From assembly GCF_000621625.1 (NCBI RefSeq), contig NZ_JHXV01000015.1, positions 55,491 to 119,490 on the forward strand: DNA of 64,000 bases. The letters run 5' to 3'. The notes under the pieces are model-generated. The model was not told the DNA's origin. It did not search any database and was given only the letters and a program-made list of their open reading frames with translations. Source of the DNA: Crocinitomix catalasitica ATCC 23190. Its GTDB lineage: Bacteria; Bacteroidota; Bacteroidia; Flavobacteriales_D; Crocinitomicaceae. The first letter of the stretch is position 1. Every line of letters starts with the position of its first letter. A program made the translations under genes and the position numbers. Shown in pieces: positions 50,201 through 59,243 of the stretch.

Positions 50201-52069
50201 ACGATTTCAATTGATAGGTGGCCATCTCCTATTGAAAAAAACATTATTATAACAAATAATATTTTTGCCTCTGACGGCTATTATCCATTGGTAGACTATG
50301 CAACTATTTTTGAGGATGATTATGTGGAAGTATGTGATTATAATCAATATTTTATGGGGAACGATGATCGTTTTGATGAGGATATTACTTTTGAAGATTG
50401 GCAAGAGCGAGGAAAAGATTTGAATAGTTTTTTTGCTCCTCATAGATTTATTAATACGGATGGTGGGATTGAACTAATTGATTTGCATCTCCAAGAAGAC
50501 AATTATTCGGAAGGCCAAGGAACTTTATCTGAACTAACTACAGATATTGATGGAGATATTCGTGGTGATTTAACACCGACCGATATAGGAGCGGATGCAG
50601 GTGATTATTTTAGAATTACTCCGCTTAGTTTTTCGTCTGATACTATTTTTGCATGTATAGGGGATTCTATTTTGTTAGATGTTGGAAGGTATGATACCTA
50701 TAGTTGGAGTACTGGTGAAATAACGGAAACAATTATAGTAGATTCGACCAGTTTGGTAAGTGTTATTGTTGTTGACAGATTCGGAAATGTTTTTGAAGAC
50801 AGTACTTATATTTTTATTGATACTATTTTTCCTGTTTTGACGCCAATATCTGATACCATTTTTTGTTATGGGGATACAATAAGTGTGTCAACTTCAGATG
50901 GGGATTATCATTATGAATGGTCATCAGGCGATTCAACAGCATCAGTAAATTTCTTCGAAGCAGGGGAGTATATAGTTAAGGTGTTTACATTTAGTGGTTG
51001 TTTAGCAGTTGATACAGTAGAGATTTTCTACGATAGTATTTATTCAAATGAGTACACAGCAACTTATAATATTTGTGAGGAGGATAGTTTGTTTGTGGAA
51101 TTGTCACCAATTACGTATGATTATATTTGGGATGATGTTTATTCTGGTAATTCATTTTATTTAATGGCTGTTGAGGATAGTATTAGTCTTAAAGTAACAT
51201 CTCCGTTAGGATGTGTCCTAAATGATACAATTATCACCGCTATACAACCTAAATATAATGTCGTTGATGCGGAAATGACTATTTGTGAGGGCGATAGTTT
51301 GTTAATTTATGGTGTGTATCAATTTACCTCAGGAGTTTATTATGATAGTCTTATATCAATCATGGGATGTGATTCCATTAAACTACAGGAGTTAATTGTG
51401 AATCCTGTTTTTTATTCAGTATTACCAGATGCTTTTATTTGTGCAAATGACAGCGTATTAATTTTTGGTGAATATAAAAATACGAGTGGCAGTTATTATG
51501 ATAGCTTGAGTTCTGTATTTGGTTGCGATTCAATAATTAAGCAAGACATTATTGTTTATGATTTGCCGACAGTTACTTTTTCTGAATTGGAAGATGAAAT
51601 TGTTTGTGTTGACAGTGAAATATTTCCAATGTTTGGTGAGCCATTAGGAGGCGTGTTTATTGGACCAGGTATAATTGGGTCAAATTTTTACCCGAGTAGA
51701 TTAGACGCTGGCGATTATAAATTGTATTATCGATATCAAGATGATAATGAATGTTTCGGAACAGATTCTGTTGAAATTTCACTTGTTGATTGTCTTGGGT
51801 TAGATGAATGGGCTAAGCAAAATATTTTGATTTATCCAAACCCTTCTTCAGATTTTGTGACACTCCAATTTAATGAAACCGCAATAGGAGAATATACTAT
51901 AGTCGTCAACGACATTCTCGGAAAAGAAATCTATAGAAAAATAAATAATTTTGAAGCGAATCTTGTTATCAGTAAATCTGAATTTACGGGAGTAGGTGAA
52001 TTTATCATTTCTATTTACAATGAAAAAACTGGAAGTCGAATTTATACTGAAAAAATCATTATCCTATAG
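47201..52069 (+). CDS. Very large secreted beta-helix protein with type A T9SS sorting domain
   Basis: 1622 residues; in-frame ATGs at 47201 and 47207 are both possible starts. Long signal peptide ending LFTLNSNGQ. An N-terminal lectin/jelly-roll-like region (~40-260) precedes a fibronectin-like module (~265-360). A right-handed parallel beta-helix stretch follows (~370-1130; repeated N-rich turns such as ISNNEIYG, VSNNIIRNL, VDNNEVFSL, ISNNFVHSL, ITNNIFAS). Then come Ig/gliding-type repeats, including a tandem pair MTICEGDSLLIYGVY and AFICANDSVLIFGEY. The final ~85 residues (ILIYPNPSSDFVTLQF ... IYTEKIIIL) are a type A sorting domain. Exported by the type IX system; beta-helix domains often bind or cut polysaccharides, but no catalytic residues could be assigned. 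Confidence 0.88.
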   Translation: MLMKLVKTLNFKFNDRFLNFLFLRLSFPFFLLFTLNSNGQLVNAENYPFSTELDVLLEDMTDATIAIGAYREGYSEETIAFGDGFTSCMAGICYDSLIINSRGIVRLGNQFSHSILLNTRYTSIAPMRAVMSTGNNGFVKYKIVGSAPNRKFVVHWQVHLQSSLTFYSALDEFQLWIHEKGGIEFVYGDTPTYWDGSFSESYQIGFTYNNPTFGAEGEKFVGIETTDDFVDFNADYDVADDDIRVSGAIPSGAKLSFLPDTMPVNLPLVEFLDVSASCIEFVIHDTTENEYGFKVLKSEDGITYDEVFDNLVTDTDEIGDLYYLKDSILVPETDYYYAVIPYGLFLTLDTLFFDTTTVAPQMSGVKRIPGDYETIGEALNAINCLQIESHLILELGEDYDSELEVFPILMNENHNTDFDKTITIRPAPEVDSVVIKNLTDTLMFVFDNAKHIKFDGRPGGYGDENALFIFQDNSAQSAISLRNNSSNNEFFNCNFLGKGRDNRYAESIIYIGENNNSYNIFDGCYFAPFEDDWIENIILAEGDVELPNINNSIQNCAFKNFGQQTGKTGNGDNSISAIGIKDGNSDYLIKGNSFYFTDTLIGNDLTNCISVRSEKGNNFRIRENWFGGAEVEAGGEKMEIVRTSSSTNSGFQFIELRADSIVESSVSKNTIKNVHINYIWGGRYNSTLIFTRCDNVLIDSNRIGDPEIYQSVFYEGNDSRVEMSLIKNTAPCLDCYQQVSISNNEIYGVEATGGINLSLIRMAYSSSAKSRTIISGNILGGEMDKNIISESGLEGIRAGVSLNDTIIVSNNIIRNLHNKNWGLNGIIMESNTIIDGPLDYICTRVTDNKVYKLTSENLLPYLDDIIGICVKPRNNPIIVDNNEVFSLTQENLERDGYVVGISNSYYVTTGFVIISNNFVHSLQSKGARGDIAGIISRTNTKIENNMISLGRDDLGQTIQDSCSIFGIAIHFSDQDSTIINHNSIYLEGDSLDNYYYGECKTISIDRWPSPIEKNIIITNNIFASDGYYPLVDYATIFEDDYVEVCDYNQYFMGNDDRFDEDITFEDWQERGKDLNSFFAPHRFINTDGGIELIDLHLQEDNYSEGQGTLSELTTDIDGDIRGDLTPTDIGADAGDYFRITPLSFSSDTIFACIGDSILLDVGRYDTYSWSTGEITETIIVDSTSLVSVIVVDRFGNVFEDSTYIFIDTIFPVLTPISDTIFCYGDTISVSTSDGDYHYEWSSGDSTASVNFFEAGEYIVKVFTFSGCLAVDTVEIFYDSIYSNEYTATYNICEEDSLFVELSPITYDYIWDDVYSGNSFYLMAVEDSISLKVTSPLGCVLNDTIITAIQPKYNVVDAEMTICEGDSLLIYGVYQFTSGVYYDSLISIMGCDSIKLQELIVNPVFYSVLPDAFICANDSVLIFGEYKNTSGSYYDSLSSVFGCDSIIKQDIIVYDLPTVTFSELEDEIVCVDSEIFPMFGEPLGGVFIGPGIIGSNFYPSRLDAGDYKLYYRYQDDNECFGTDSVEISLVDCLGLDEWAKQNILIYPNPSSDFVTLQFNETAIGEYTIVVNDILGKEIYRKINNFEANLVISKSEFTGVGEFIISIYNEKTGSRIYTEKIIIL

Positions 52070-52101
52070 TCATATATGGGTCGGAGTTCTTCATTTTCAA
52101 C

Positions 52102-52689
52102 CTAAAAATCATTGTCTAATACTTCAGGATCATTAATTGTATTATTACCCAATTCATTATAATAACGCTTAATTAAAATAAGATAAATGAATGGTGTTAG
52201 GTTGCCAAGAATATAAGTAACGTAGTAGCTTTCAAAATAGGAAAAAGTTAAATTAAGGACTGAAAATATAAAAGCGAGTACACCTAATGTATAGAGGTAT
52301 TTATCTTCTTTTGATTTTGAATAAATCATGCCAATTGCCATTAGAATATTAGCTATGAGTAGTAAGTAATAATAGAAATTAATCTGTTCGATATTTGCGA
52401 ATTGTTCTTTGTTTTCGATATCTTGATAAACATAATAGTAATAAAAGATACTGACTAAAAAAGAGAATAAGCACAATAAGATTAAGAGTTTATAACGATA
52501 TCGGACTGATAAGTTGACTAAGGCGGTAAAAGTTAGAAAGTCAAGCACTAATCCTAATATAAAAAAACCTGTAACGGAGTATTTGAATTGGTAAATGAGA
52601 CCATTGTAAAACACATAATTAATAAATAGACTGAAAAGAATGGACAATGTCAATGCCCCTATTCCAATCCGTGTGAGATTTTTATACAT
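52102..52689 (-). CDS. Hypothetical multi-spanning membrane protein
   Basis: 195 residues with about six predicted transmembrane helices (IGALTLSILFSLFINYVFYN; YSVTGFFILGLVLDFLTFTA; KLLILLCLFSFLVSIFYYYY; YYLLLIANILMAIGMIY; LGVLAFIFSVLNLTFSYF; YILGNLTPFIYLILIKRYY). No recognisable family motif or polar catalytic residues. Convergent with the beta-helix protein gene. Confidence 0.6.
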   Translation of the reverse strand: MYKNLTRIGIGALTLSILFSLFINYVFYNGLIYQFKYSVTGFFILGLVLDFLTFTALVNLSVRYRYKLLILLCLFSFLVSIFYYYYVYQDIENKEQFANIEQINFYYYLLLIANILMAIGMIYSKSKEDKYLYTLGVLAFIFSVLNLTFSYFESYYVTYILGNLTPFIYLILIKRYYNELGNNTINDPEVLDNDF

Positions 52690-52798
52690 CTGGGAATATA
52701 TATGAAAATTATTTAGATATTCAATACTGTAAATCGAATTTTAATCGTTTAGTTCTCTGATATGTAAGTCTTCATTTATTGAGTTTGACCCCACTACC

Positions 52799-53590
52799 TC
52801 AATTCCCATCAATCAATCTCCCACTACCAGAAGCTGACATTTCTACTTTTGGACTACCCTTATAAGTTACATCGCCAGAACCACTGATGGCAACATTTAA
52901 TCTTCCTTTTGCATTGACTTTTGCCGTGCCGCTACCGCTAATTTTTGTGGTGACATTGTTTGAGAGCATATCTGCTCCTTCATAACTTCCACTTCCGCTT
53001 ATGGTAATGATCGACTTTGTTGCGGTTCCACTATTGCAATTTATACTTCCAGAGCCGCTGATTGTTGCTTGACAATTTTCAGCTAGAACCTCGTTAGTTG
53101 TTATATTACCTGAGCCTGAAACGGTCATGCTTTGCACATTCGCATAAGCTCTATTTGTTGAAATAGCCCCCGAACCAGACACAACCAAATTAAAAATTGG
53201 CATTGAATCGGTATTGGTCTTTGTAATGTTTATATCGCCGCTACCCGAATTGATAAATGTGTTGACATTAGGGGCTGTGATTGTGATCTTAATCGCATCG
53301 CTATTCGAAATTCGTTGTCCGTCTTTTGTTTTGATGGTTAAAATTGAGTTATCGACTTCAATATCCATTGCATCAATCACCGCTTGGGTGGTATTTACAA
53401 TTATTGAAACAGTATTTGATTCGGTAAATGTTAATACCCCTCCATCTTGAAGATTAACCGCGTTAAAATCGGTTTCATTGAAAACATGATTCATAGCGTC
53501 ACCATCTGATGCATCAATACTCGTACAGCTTCCTAACGCCAATAAAATAATTGCAAACATCAGGTAGGGTGTGCTTTTTAATGTTTTCAT
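52799..53590 (-). CDS. DUF2807 (head GIN domain) putative autotransporter-like lipoprotein
   Basis: 263 residues. Lipoprotein signal with lipobox ALGSC (Cys ~22). The DUF2807 domain starts near FNAVNLQDGGVLTFTESNTV and then forms a short beta-solenoid with eight GSG-centred turns (INSGSGDINI, VSGSGAIST, VSGSGNITT, ISGSGSINC, ISGSGSYEG, ISGSGTAKV, ISGSGDVTY, ASGSGRLID). The family is very common in Bacteroidota and of unknown function; probably surface- or periplasm-facing. Monocistronic. Confidence 0.85.
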   Translation of the reverse strand: MKTLKSTPYLMFAIILLALGSCTSIDASDGDAMNHVFNETDFNAVNLQDGGVLTFTESNTVSIIVNTTQAVIDAMDIEVDNSILTIKTKDGQRISNSDAIKITITAPNVNTFINSGSGDINITKTNTDSMPIFNLVVSGSGAISTNRAYANVQSMTVSGSGNITTNEVLAENCQATISGSGSINCNSGTATKSIITISGSGSYEGADMLSNNVTTKISGSGTAKVNAKGRLNVAISGSGDVTYKGSPKVEMSASGSGRLIDGN

Positions 53591-53693
53591 ACTTAAATAC
53601 TTTTTTAGATTGGTAAAGATGTATGCCGATCAAAGATTCTTTAAAAGTAGTAAATATTGTGTTATGCTAAATAGGTTGCATTTACGTTTTCAA

Positions 53694-54050
53694 TTAACCT
53701 TGAATTCTTCGCTTGAAAATATAAGAAACGGTTAATGCGATAAATGCCAATATTGCTCCTGATTGCCCACCATCACCAATCATGATGTGTGCGAAAAAGG
53801 CTAAAATAATTGCAAAAAAGAATGCCGAATAAGCCCATTCTTTTAAGATCATATACTTGGTATTCCACAATACAATTATCCCAACTATTTTTGCAGCAGC
53901 ATAAGGGTATATAAGGTATGTTGGATAACCTAAAGTTGTAAATGCTACGGTGATTGCGTCGTGGTTGAATATATACATGCTTGCTGAAAACAAAATGATT
54001 GCACTTAATACTCCTGTTGCGATATAATAAATAATTTTATCTCTTTTCAT
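53694..54050 (-). CDS. DoxX-like family membrane protein
   Basis: 118 residues, four predicted transmembrane helices (IIYYIATGVLSAIILFSASM; AAAKIVGIIVLWN; WAYSAFFFAIILAFFAHIMI; SGAILAFIALTVSYIF). The TLGYPTYLIYPYAAAKIVGI segment is characteristic of the DoxX-like group. Function unknown. It lies 31 bp downstream of an AraC regulator gene on the same strand, which may control it. Confidence 0.8.
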   Translation of the reverse strand: MKRDKIIYYIATGVLSAIILFSASMYIFNHDAITVAFTTLGYPTYLIYPYAAAKIVGIIVLWNTKYMILKEWAYSAFFFAIILAFFAHIMIGDGGQSGAILAFIALTVSYIFKRRIQG

Positions 54051-54081
54051 GTGTTGGTTTTTTCTAAAATGTTAAGTCTAT

Positions 54082-54897
54082 TTAATTCGCCATCCGATAC
54101 ATTGTCGGTGGAATGCCTTCTTGTTTTTTGAATATTCTGGTAAAATATAATGGGTCGTTGAAGCCTACATTGTAAGCAATTTCATTTACATTATCGTTTG
54201 ACTGTGTCAACAATTGTTTTGCCTTTTCTATTCGCCTTCTATTGATGTAACTTGTTGGACTGTCATCATAAGTTTTTTTGAATTCTCGTTTAAAAGAAGA
54301 CAAGCTCAAATTGTTCAATTTAGCCAATTCCTCAACTGAAAGATTGGAGTAAATGTGGGTCTCAACTACTTTTTTAAATGCTAAGGATTTTGGATTCCTT
54401 AAATCTGTTAACAGTCCTTGAATTGAATCAATTTGATTGGTTTGGATGAGTAAAAGCACCAATTCTTTAAGTTTTAAGGCCAAAACTTCATCATTCATTA
54501 ATGTTGGATGTTCGAAATATACTTCCAATGAACCAATAAAATTCGAAATAATAGCTTTGGCATTTGTCACTGCTAATGGATCGACTTTTGGAAGTTCGTG
54601 TAGACTGATAGCTCGAATTAATTCTGGAAAAAAATGAATCGCAATCATTTCTATTTGTTGCTCTTTATTCTTTTTGTGGAAATCGAAATAGTAGGTTCCA
54701 CATTTTAAAAGTGCGGACTCTTTGTCATCAACAACTTTATTCTCTTGTGCAGAAATGAGTTTACTTCCGCTTCCTTTAATATAAATAAAACAACCACTAT
54801 TGTTAAATACTCCTTCATATTTAAAAGGTGTAGTTATGATTGCTTTTTCAAAAACAATAAAGTCTTTGAATTTAAAATGATGTCGACTAATTATCAT
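54082..54897 (-). CDS. AraC family transcriptional regulator
   Basis: 271 residues. N-terminal ligand/dimerisation region without a clear family motif (~1-160), C-terminal AraC/XylS domain with two HTH units: VEELAKLNNLSLSSFKREFK (HTH1) and VNEIAYNVGFNDPLYFTRIF (HTH2), ending KKQEGIPPTMYRM. First gene before the DoxX-like protein on this strand. The inducer is unknown. Confidence 0.92.
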   Translation of the reverse strand: MIISRHHFKFKDFIVFEKAIITTPFKYEGVFNNSGCFIYIKGSGSKLISAQENKVVDDKESALLKCGTYYFDFHKKNKEQQIEMIAIHFFPELIRAISLHELPKVDPLAVTNAKAIISNFIGSLEVYFEHPTLMNDEVLALKLKELVLLLIQTNQIDSIQGLLTDLRNPKSLAFKKVVETHIYSNLSVEELAKLNNLSLSSFKREFKKTYDDSPTSYINRRRIEKAKQLLTQSNDNVNEIAYNVGFNDPLYFTRIFKKQEGIPPTMYRMAN

Positions 54898-55193
54898 ATT
54901 TATGTGTGAATGAATTGACTATTGATGTTGGTTGGACGTTTAATAATGTGGTTACTTGCAATTATTGTTTAATAACTGTTAAACAAGAGGATGTTTTGTC
55001 CAATCCACTAAGCTAAATTTTCTTGATAATTCGGTTAATAGGTTCTATATAAATGGTTTGTTGGGATTTCACTTTAAAATTTGTATTTTCACTATGTATA
55101 TGAATTAAATGAATGAATCTAATTTCATTATTCGGCGTCTGAATTGATGCACCTAAAAAAATGGCGACGATTGCATTAATCGTTCGTTTCCAT

Positions 55194-55221
55194 TGGTGTC
55201 TAAATTATTTTTTTATTTTTG
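55194..55221 (+). promoter_or_regulatory. Promoter giving a near-leaderless transcript (TTG-N17-TATTTTTG)
   Basis: TTG at 55194-55196 and TATTTTTG at 55214-55221 match -33/-7 elements. The ATG at 55229 is only 7 bp beyond the -7 box, so transcription should start at or a base or two before it. The rest of 54898-55228 shows no gene. Confidence 0.5.
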
Positions 55222-55228
55222 TAACGCT

Positions 55229-57484
55229 ATGAAATTCAAAATCAATTATATAATACTATCAGTTGTATTTTGTTTAATGTATGTTTTAGTTGGACATGGT
55301 CAAATTGTTGGTCCTTATACTGGCATTGATTACGCAACTGATTATACCAATCCAGACGAGGGTGCTCCTTGTGATATGACTTTCGTAAATGCTTCAATTG
55401 GTGATGCAGATTTTATTAATGGAGCTGCTGAAGTACCAATGGGTTGGTCTTTTTCGGGTACTTGGAATTCTGGTGTTACTTATTTTGATGGACCGGGGGA
55501 AGAGGTTTTATTGGTTTCTTTACATACTTATACCGAATCATGGCGTGTGGCTTTAAGATTGTCTGATGGATCGACAACCGCAACTTTAGATTATGATTTA
55601 ACATTGGTGACATCAAATGCAACCGGAACTTTAGCATCGTGTGGTATAATTTATGGCGGTCCATATAATTATGAGCGTCCTTCTCAATTATTAGATTTTG
55701 CTGATTATGTAATTCCTCCTGGTGAAGGAGTAATTGGAATAATTTTCGAACCTTTTGCAGATGGTGCGGCGAATCCTGATCCGCATGGTGTAATTGTATT
55801 AGAAGGGACGGAAGCTGAGCCACCTTGTGATGATTTAGTTACAGATGTATCTTCAGTTGAGTTTTGTCTAGGTGGCGAAGTGACTTTAACTGCCGAATCA
55901 ACTCATGGTGGAACAATAACTTGGTCGGACGGCTACATTGATGGCGAAGCTTTTAGACCAGATGCGGCAGGAATTCACACTTTCACTGCAACAAGTGATC
56001 ATGAAGATGATTGTGAATTTACGATTGACATTCTTGTGAATGATTTGCCTGAGATATTGGCAATTGCTGACGATTCTCTTTTGTGTGTCGGTGAAGAGGT
56101 AGTTTTTACCGGCGATGGGGCAGTGTCTTATGTCTGGGATTTGGGTGTGGTTGATGGTGTGGCGTTTATTCCCGCAGCAACGGCAATTTATACGGCAACT
56201 GGAACAGATGTAAATGGATGTGTGAATTCGGATGATGTATTGGTTGAAGTAGTCGCTTTACCACCTGTTGATGCTGGGCCAGATCATGCTATTTGTATTG
56301 AAGAAACGACCGTTTTAGTTGGTGCGGGTGCCGGTGTAGATGGTGAATATATTTGGGATCGTGGTGTTGTTGATGGCGAAGATTTTGCTCCTGTTGAAAC
56401 TGAATCTTATACATTAACGGGTACTGATGAAAATGGTTGTGTCAACACAGATGAGGTGATTGTAACAGTAAATCCTTTGCCTGTTATCAATGCCGGAATG
56501 GATGAAGAGATTTGTATTGGTGATGAAATTACTTTATCAGGATTAGGCGTCGAAGTTGGTGACGAAATTGCTTGGGATAGGGGTATTATTGATGGTGTTC
56601 CTTTTGCACCAACTGAAACGGCTACTTATGTTTTCACTGTTACTTCTGCGGAAGGTTGTATAAGTTCGGATGCTATGGTTGTTACTGTTCATCCATTACC
56701 TGAAGTTGAATTTACTGAGGACGATACAATAGGATGTGAGCCTTTCACCGTTCAATTTACAAGTTTTTCTTCCGATGAGGCGATATATTCATGGAGTTTT
56801 GGAGATGGCGATAATGGAGTAGGCGCAAATGTTTTACATACATATGAAGGGGTCGGTCTGTATGATGTGAGATTGACTGTCACTTCAACTGAAGGTTGTG
56901 TTGATAGTGATACCTACAATGAGTATATCGAAGTGATTCCACAACCAGAAGCTATTTTTACTTATAACCCTTTAGAGGATTCTGAATTTAATTATACTTA
57001 TGTATTTGTTAACCGTTCAATGGATGCCACTATTTATTCATGGAATTTTGGTGATGGTTCGCCTTCAGTATTTGAAGAGAATCCAGCACACGAATTCCCC
57101 CAAACAGCAAATGGCACTTATTATGTTGAGCTCACAGCGACAAATGATATCGGATGTGTGAGTAAAGCACAACAAATAATTAAAATTACAAAGGAATTGG
57201 TTTTTTATATACCAAATGCATTCACACCAGATGGAGATCCATTTAATAATACCTTCAAACCTATTTTTACGATGGGCTTAGATGTTTACGATTATCACTT
57301 AACGATTTATAACCGTTGGGGAGAAATGGTATTCGAATCGTTTGATGCAAATTTTGGATGGGATGGATCCTACGGTAATGGAGGATTAGTTGATGACGGG
57401 TCTTATATTTGGATCATTGAATTTGGAGAGGTGATGAGTGATAAAAAACACATCGAAAGAGGTAATGTGACAATATTAAAATAA
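55229..57484 (+). CDS. PKD-repeat surface protein with type B T9SS sorting domain
   Basis: About 751 residues from the ATG at 55229; the in-frame TTG at 55193 lies upstream of the likely transcription start. Signal peptide ends VLVGHGQ. Order: N-terminal jelly-roll-like region to ~190; four Ig-like repeats (~200-490) each with an FCLGGEVTL, LCVGEEVVF, ICIEETTVL or ICIGDEITL start and a WDRGxVDG turn; two PKD domains (SWSFGDGDNGVG; SWNFGDGSPSV); and a type B sorting domain (FYIPNAFTPDGDPFNN ... IYNRWGEMVFES ... DDGSYIWIIEFGE). Exported through the type IX system. A paralogue of its Ig region lies at 62121-64000. Confidence 0.9.
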   Translation: MKFKINYIILSVVFCLMYVLVGHGQIVGPYTGIDYATDYTNPDEGAPCDMTFVNASIGDADFINGAAEVPMGWSFSGTWNSGVTYFDGPGEEVLLVSLHTYTESWRVALRLSDGSTTATLDYDLTLVTSNATGTLASCGIIYGGPYNYERPSQLLDFADYVIPPGEGVIGIIFEPFADGAANPDPHGVIVLEGTEAEPPCDDLVTDVSSVEFCLGGEVTLTAESTHGGTITWSDGYIDGEAFRPDAAGIHTFTATSDHEDDCEFTIDILVNDLPEILAIADDSLLCVGEEVVFTGDGAVSYVWDLGVVDGVAFIPAATAIYTATGTDVNGCVNSDDVLVEVVALPPVDAGPDHAICIEETTVLVGAGAGVDGEYIWDRGVVDGEDFAPVETESYTLTGTDENGCVNTDEVIVTVNPLPVINAGMDEEICIGDEITLSGLGVEVGDEIAWDRGIIDGVPFAPTETATYVFTVTSAEGCISSDAMVVTVHPLPEVEFTEDDTIGCEPFTVQFTSFSSDEAIYSWSFGDGDNGVGANVLHTYEGVGLYDVRLTVTSTEGCVDSDTYNEYIEVIPQPEAIFTYNPLEDSEFNYTYVFVNRSMDATIYSWNFGDGSPSVFEENPAHEFPQTANGTYYVELTATNDIGCVSKAQQIIKITKELVFYIPNAFTPDGDPFNNTFKPIFTMGLDVYDYHLTIYNRWGEMVFESFDANFGWDGSYGNGGLVDDGSYIWIIEFGEVMSDKKHIERGNVTILK

Positions 57485-57569
57485 ACCTTCATACCGTTCA
57501 ATTTTAAATGGATGCTGAAGTCATTTCGGAATCCATTTAAAATCAAACTTGTTTACCTGATATATAATA

Positions 57570-58628
57570 TTAATACTTCCATTTATTAGCCAAAGCGACC
57601 AGTGATAACATTACAGGAACCTCGATTAATACACCGACTACAGTAGCAAGTGATGCCCCAGAATTTAGTCCGAATATGGAGATGGCAACCGCAACAGCGA
57701 GTTCAAAAAAGTTACTCGCTCCGATCATCGCTGAAGGTGCGCAAATATTGTGTTTCAATTTTAAAAATCTGCCAACAAACCAACTCACAAAAAAGATGAA
57801 ATAAGTCTGTAAAGTAAGTGGAATCGCAATTAATAAAATGGCGATTGGATTGTCAATAATTTTCTGTCCTTGAAAAGCAAAAATCAAAACCAAGGTTAAT
57901 AATAAAGCCGCAATAGAAATAGGTTTTAAACGTCTTAAAAATTGATTTTCGAACCATTCTTGCCCTTTACTTTTTATTAAAATTCTATTGGTCAAATATC
58001 CAGCGACTAAAGGAATAACAACGAAGATGATTACCGAAGAAATAAGTGTGTTGTATGGAATGCCTATTATTTCTCCGCTTCCATTCATGAAACTAATATC
58101 GAACCAAGAGAATAATAATCCAACAATCGGAACAAAAGCGACCAATAGAATTAGATCATTTACAGATATTTGTACTAAGGTATAATTTGCATCACCTTTG
58201 GTAAGGTATGACCATACAAAAACCATAGCCGTACACGGTGCAGCACCGAGTAGAATTGCTCCCGCTAAATATTGTTCTGCATCGCCCGGAGACATCCATG
58301 CGCCATATAAATGATAGAAGAAAATATAAGCAAAAAATGCCATCGTGAAGGGTTTAATTAGCCAGTTTACTACAACCGTTAGCCCAAGTCCTTTCCAGTT
58401 TTGAGATACATATTTTAAGGATGAAAAGTCGATTTGAACCATCATTGGGTAAATCATTAACCAGACTAGTATTGCTACTGGAACATTAACTGTTGCAATA
58501 TTCCAATCACTTAGCACGGTAATGCTATCCCCTGAAGCGAATCCAACACCTATACCAACCACGATGCATATCAATACCCAAACGGTGAGGTACTTTTCAA
58601 AAAATCCAATTTTGGCGGCTTCGCTCAT
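57570..58628 (-). CDS. Arsenite efflux transporter, ACR3 family
   Basis: 352 residues, ten transmembrane helices. ACR3 signatures: YPMMVQIDFSSLKYVSQNWK, LGAAPCTAMVFVWSYLTKGD with the essential Cys132 in TM4, VQISVNDLILLVAFVPIVGL, and GASNFFELAVAVAISIFGL with the conserved Glu in TM9. Exports As(III) and possibly Sb(III) by proton antiport. Last gene of the ars operon; it begins 2 bp after the arsC-like stop. Confidence 0.95.
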   Translation of the reverse strand: MSEAAKIGFFEKYLTVWVLICIVVGIGVGFASGDSITVLSDWNIATVNVPVAILVWLMIYPMMVQIDFSSLKYVSQNWKGLGLTVVVNWLIKPFTMAFFAYIFFYHLYGAWMSPGDAEQYLAGAILLGAAPCTAMVFVWSYLTKGDANYTLVQISVNDLILLVAFVPIVGLLFSWFDISFMNGSGEIIGIPYNTLISSVIIFVVIPLVAGYLTNRILIKSKGQEWFENQFLRRLKPISIAALLLTLVLIFAFQGQKIIDNPIAILLIAIPLTLQTYFIFFVSWFVGRFLKLKHNICAPSAMIGASNFFELAVAVAISIFGLNSGASLATVVGVLIEVPVMLSLVALANKWKY

Positions 58629-58630
58629 GT

Positions 58631-59233
58631 CTATTTAATTTTAGAGAATACGTAAAACATTTCTGTTGCAATTTCAAACGATCGATAATCGTAGAAAGCG
58701 GATTCTAATGGTGTGTCGTCATAGTTTTTTGGGTCTTCATAACGAATTGGAATGCGTTTTTCACAACCGGCAACAAATGGACAGTTTTCATCGGCATGCG
58801 AACAAGTCATTATCGCTGCAAATCCTGAAGACGGATTGATCACATCATCGTACATTTTTGAAAACATAACGAAGGGTTGTGAATTGTTATTCCATTGTAC
58901 GGAGTACTTTGGGTTTTCCTCTCCAGCTTGAGCGATTTTAAAACCAAAACGTTGAAGAGATGTGACTGCACGTTCGTTAAAGGCCGTTTCCTCTACGCCT
59001 CCGCTAAAACACGCAGCTTTTACATCGAAATAATTCGCTGCAACTTGTGCCCAAACCTGTGAAAATTGGCTTCTTCTTGAATTATGAGTACAAATAAAAT
59101 TTAACAACACTTCCGCATTATTGTCCTTTTTCTCTTGTATGAATTGGCTAAGGACGTCTAACGCGACTTTACGTTGAGGTAAAATCGCGTCGAAGTCCAT
59201 TTTATTAATGACCTGTTTTATTTTGTCGAACAT
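58631..59233 (-). CDS. Arsenate reductase-like low-molecular-weight phosphatase family protein
   Basis: 200 residues. LMW protein tyrosine phosphatase fold with P-loop NFICTHNSRRSQFSQ (CX5R, Cys48-Arg54) and partner Asp in YEDPKNYDDTP. Extra Cys residues (MTCSHADENCPFVAGCEKR) could form the redox relay that thioredoxin-coupled arsenate reductases need. The N-terminal ~40 residues are an additional helical segment found in Bacteroidota members. It reduces As(V) to As(III) for the adjacent ACR3 pump (inferred from family and operon). Confidence 0.88.
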   Translation of the reverse strand: MFDKIKQVINKMDFDAILPQRKVALDVLSQFIQEKKDNNAEVLLNFICTHNSRRSQFSQVWAQVAANYFDVKAACFSGGVEETAFNERAVTSLQRFGFKIAQAGEENPKYSVQWNNNSQPFVMFSKMYDDVINPSSGFAAIMTCSHADENCPFVAGCEKRIPIRYEDPKNYDDTPLESAFYDYRSFEIATEMFYVFSKIK

Positions 59234-59243
59234 AGGATAATTA

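Noticed and set aside
57988..58185. Forward frame inside the ACR3 gene
   Set aside because: Antisense shadow of a conserved transporter.
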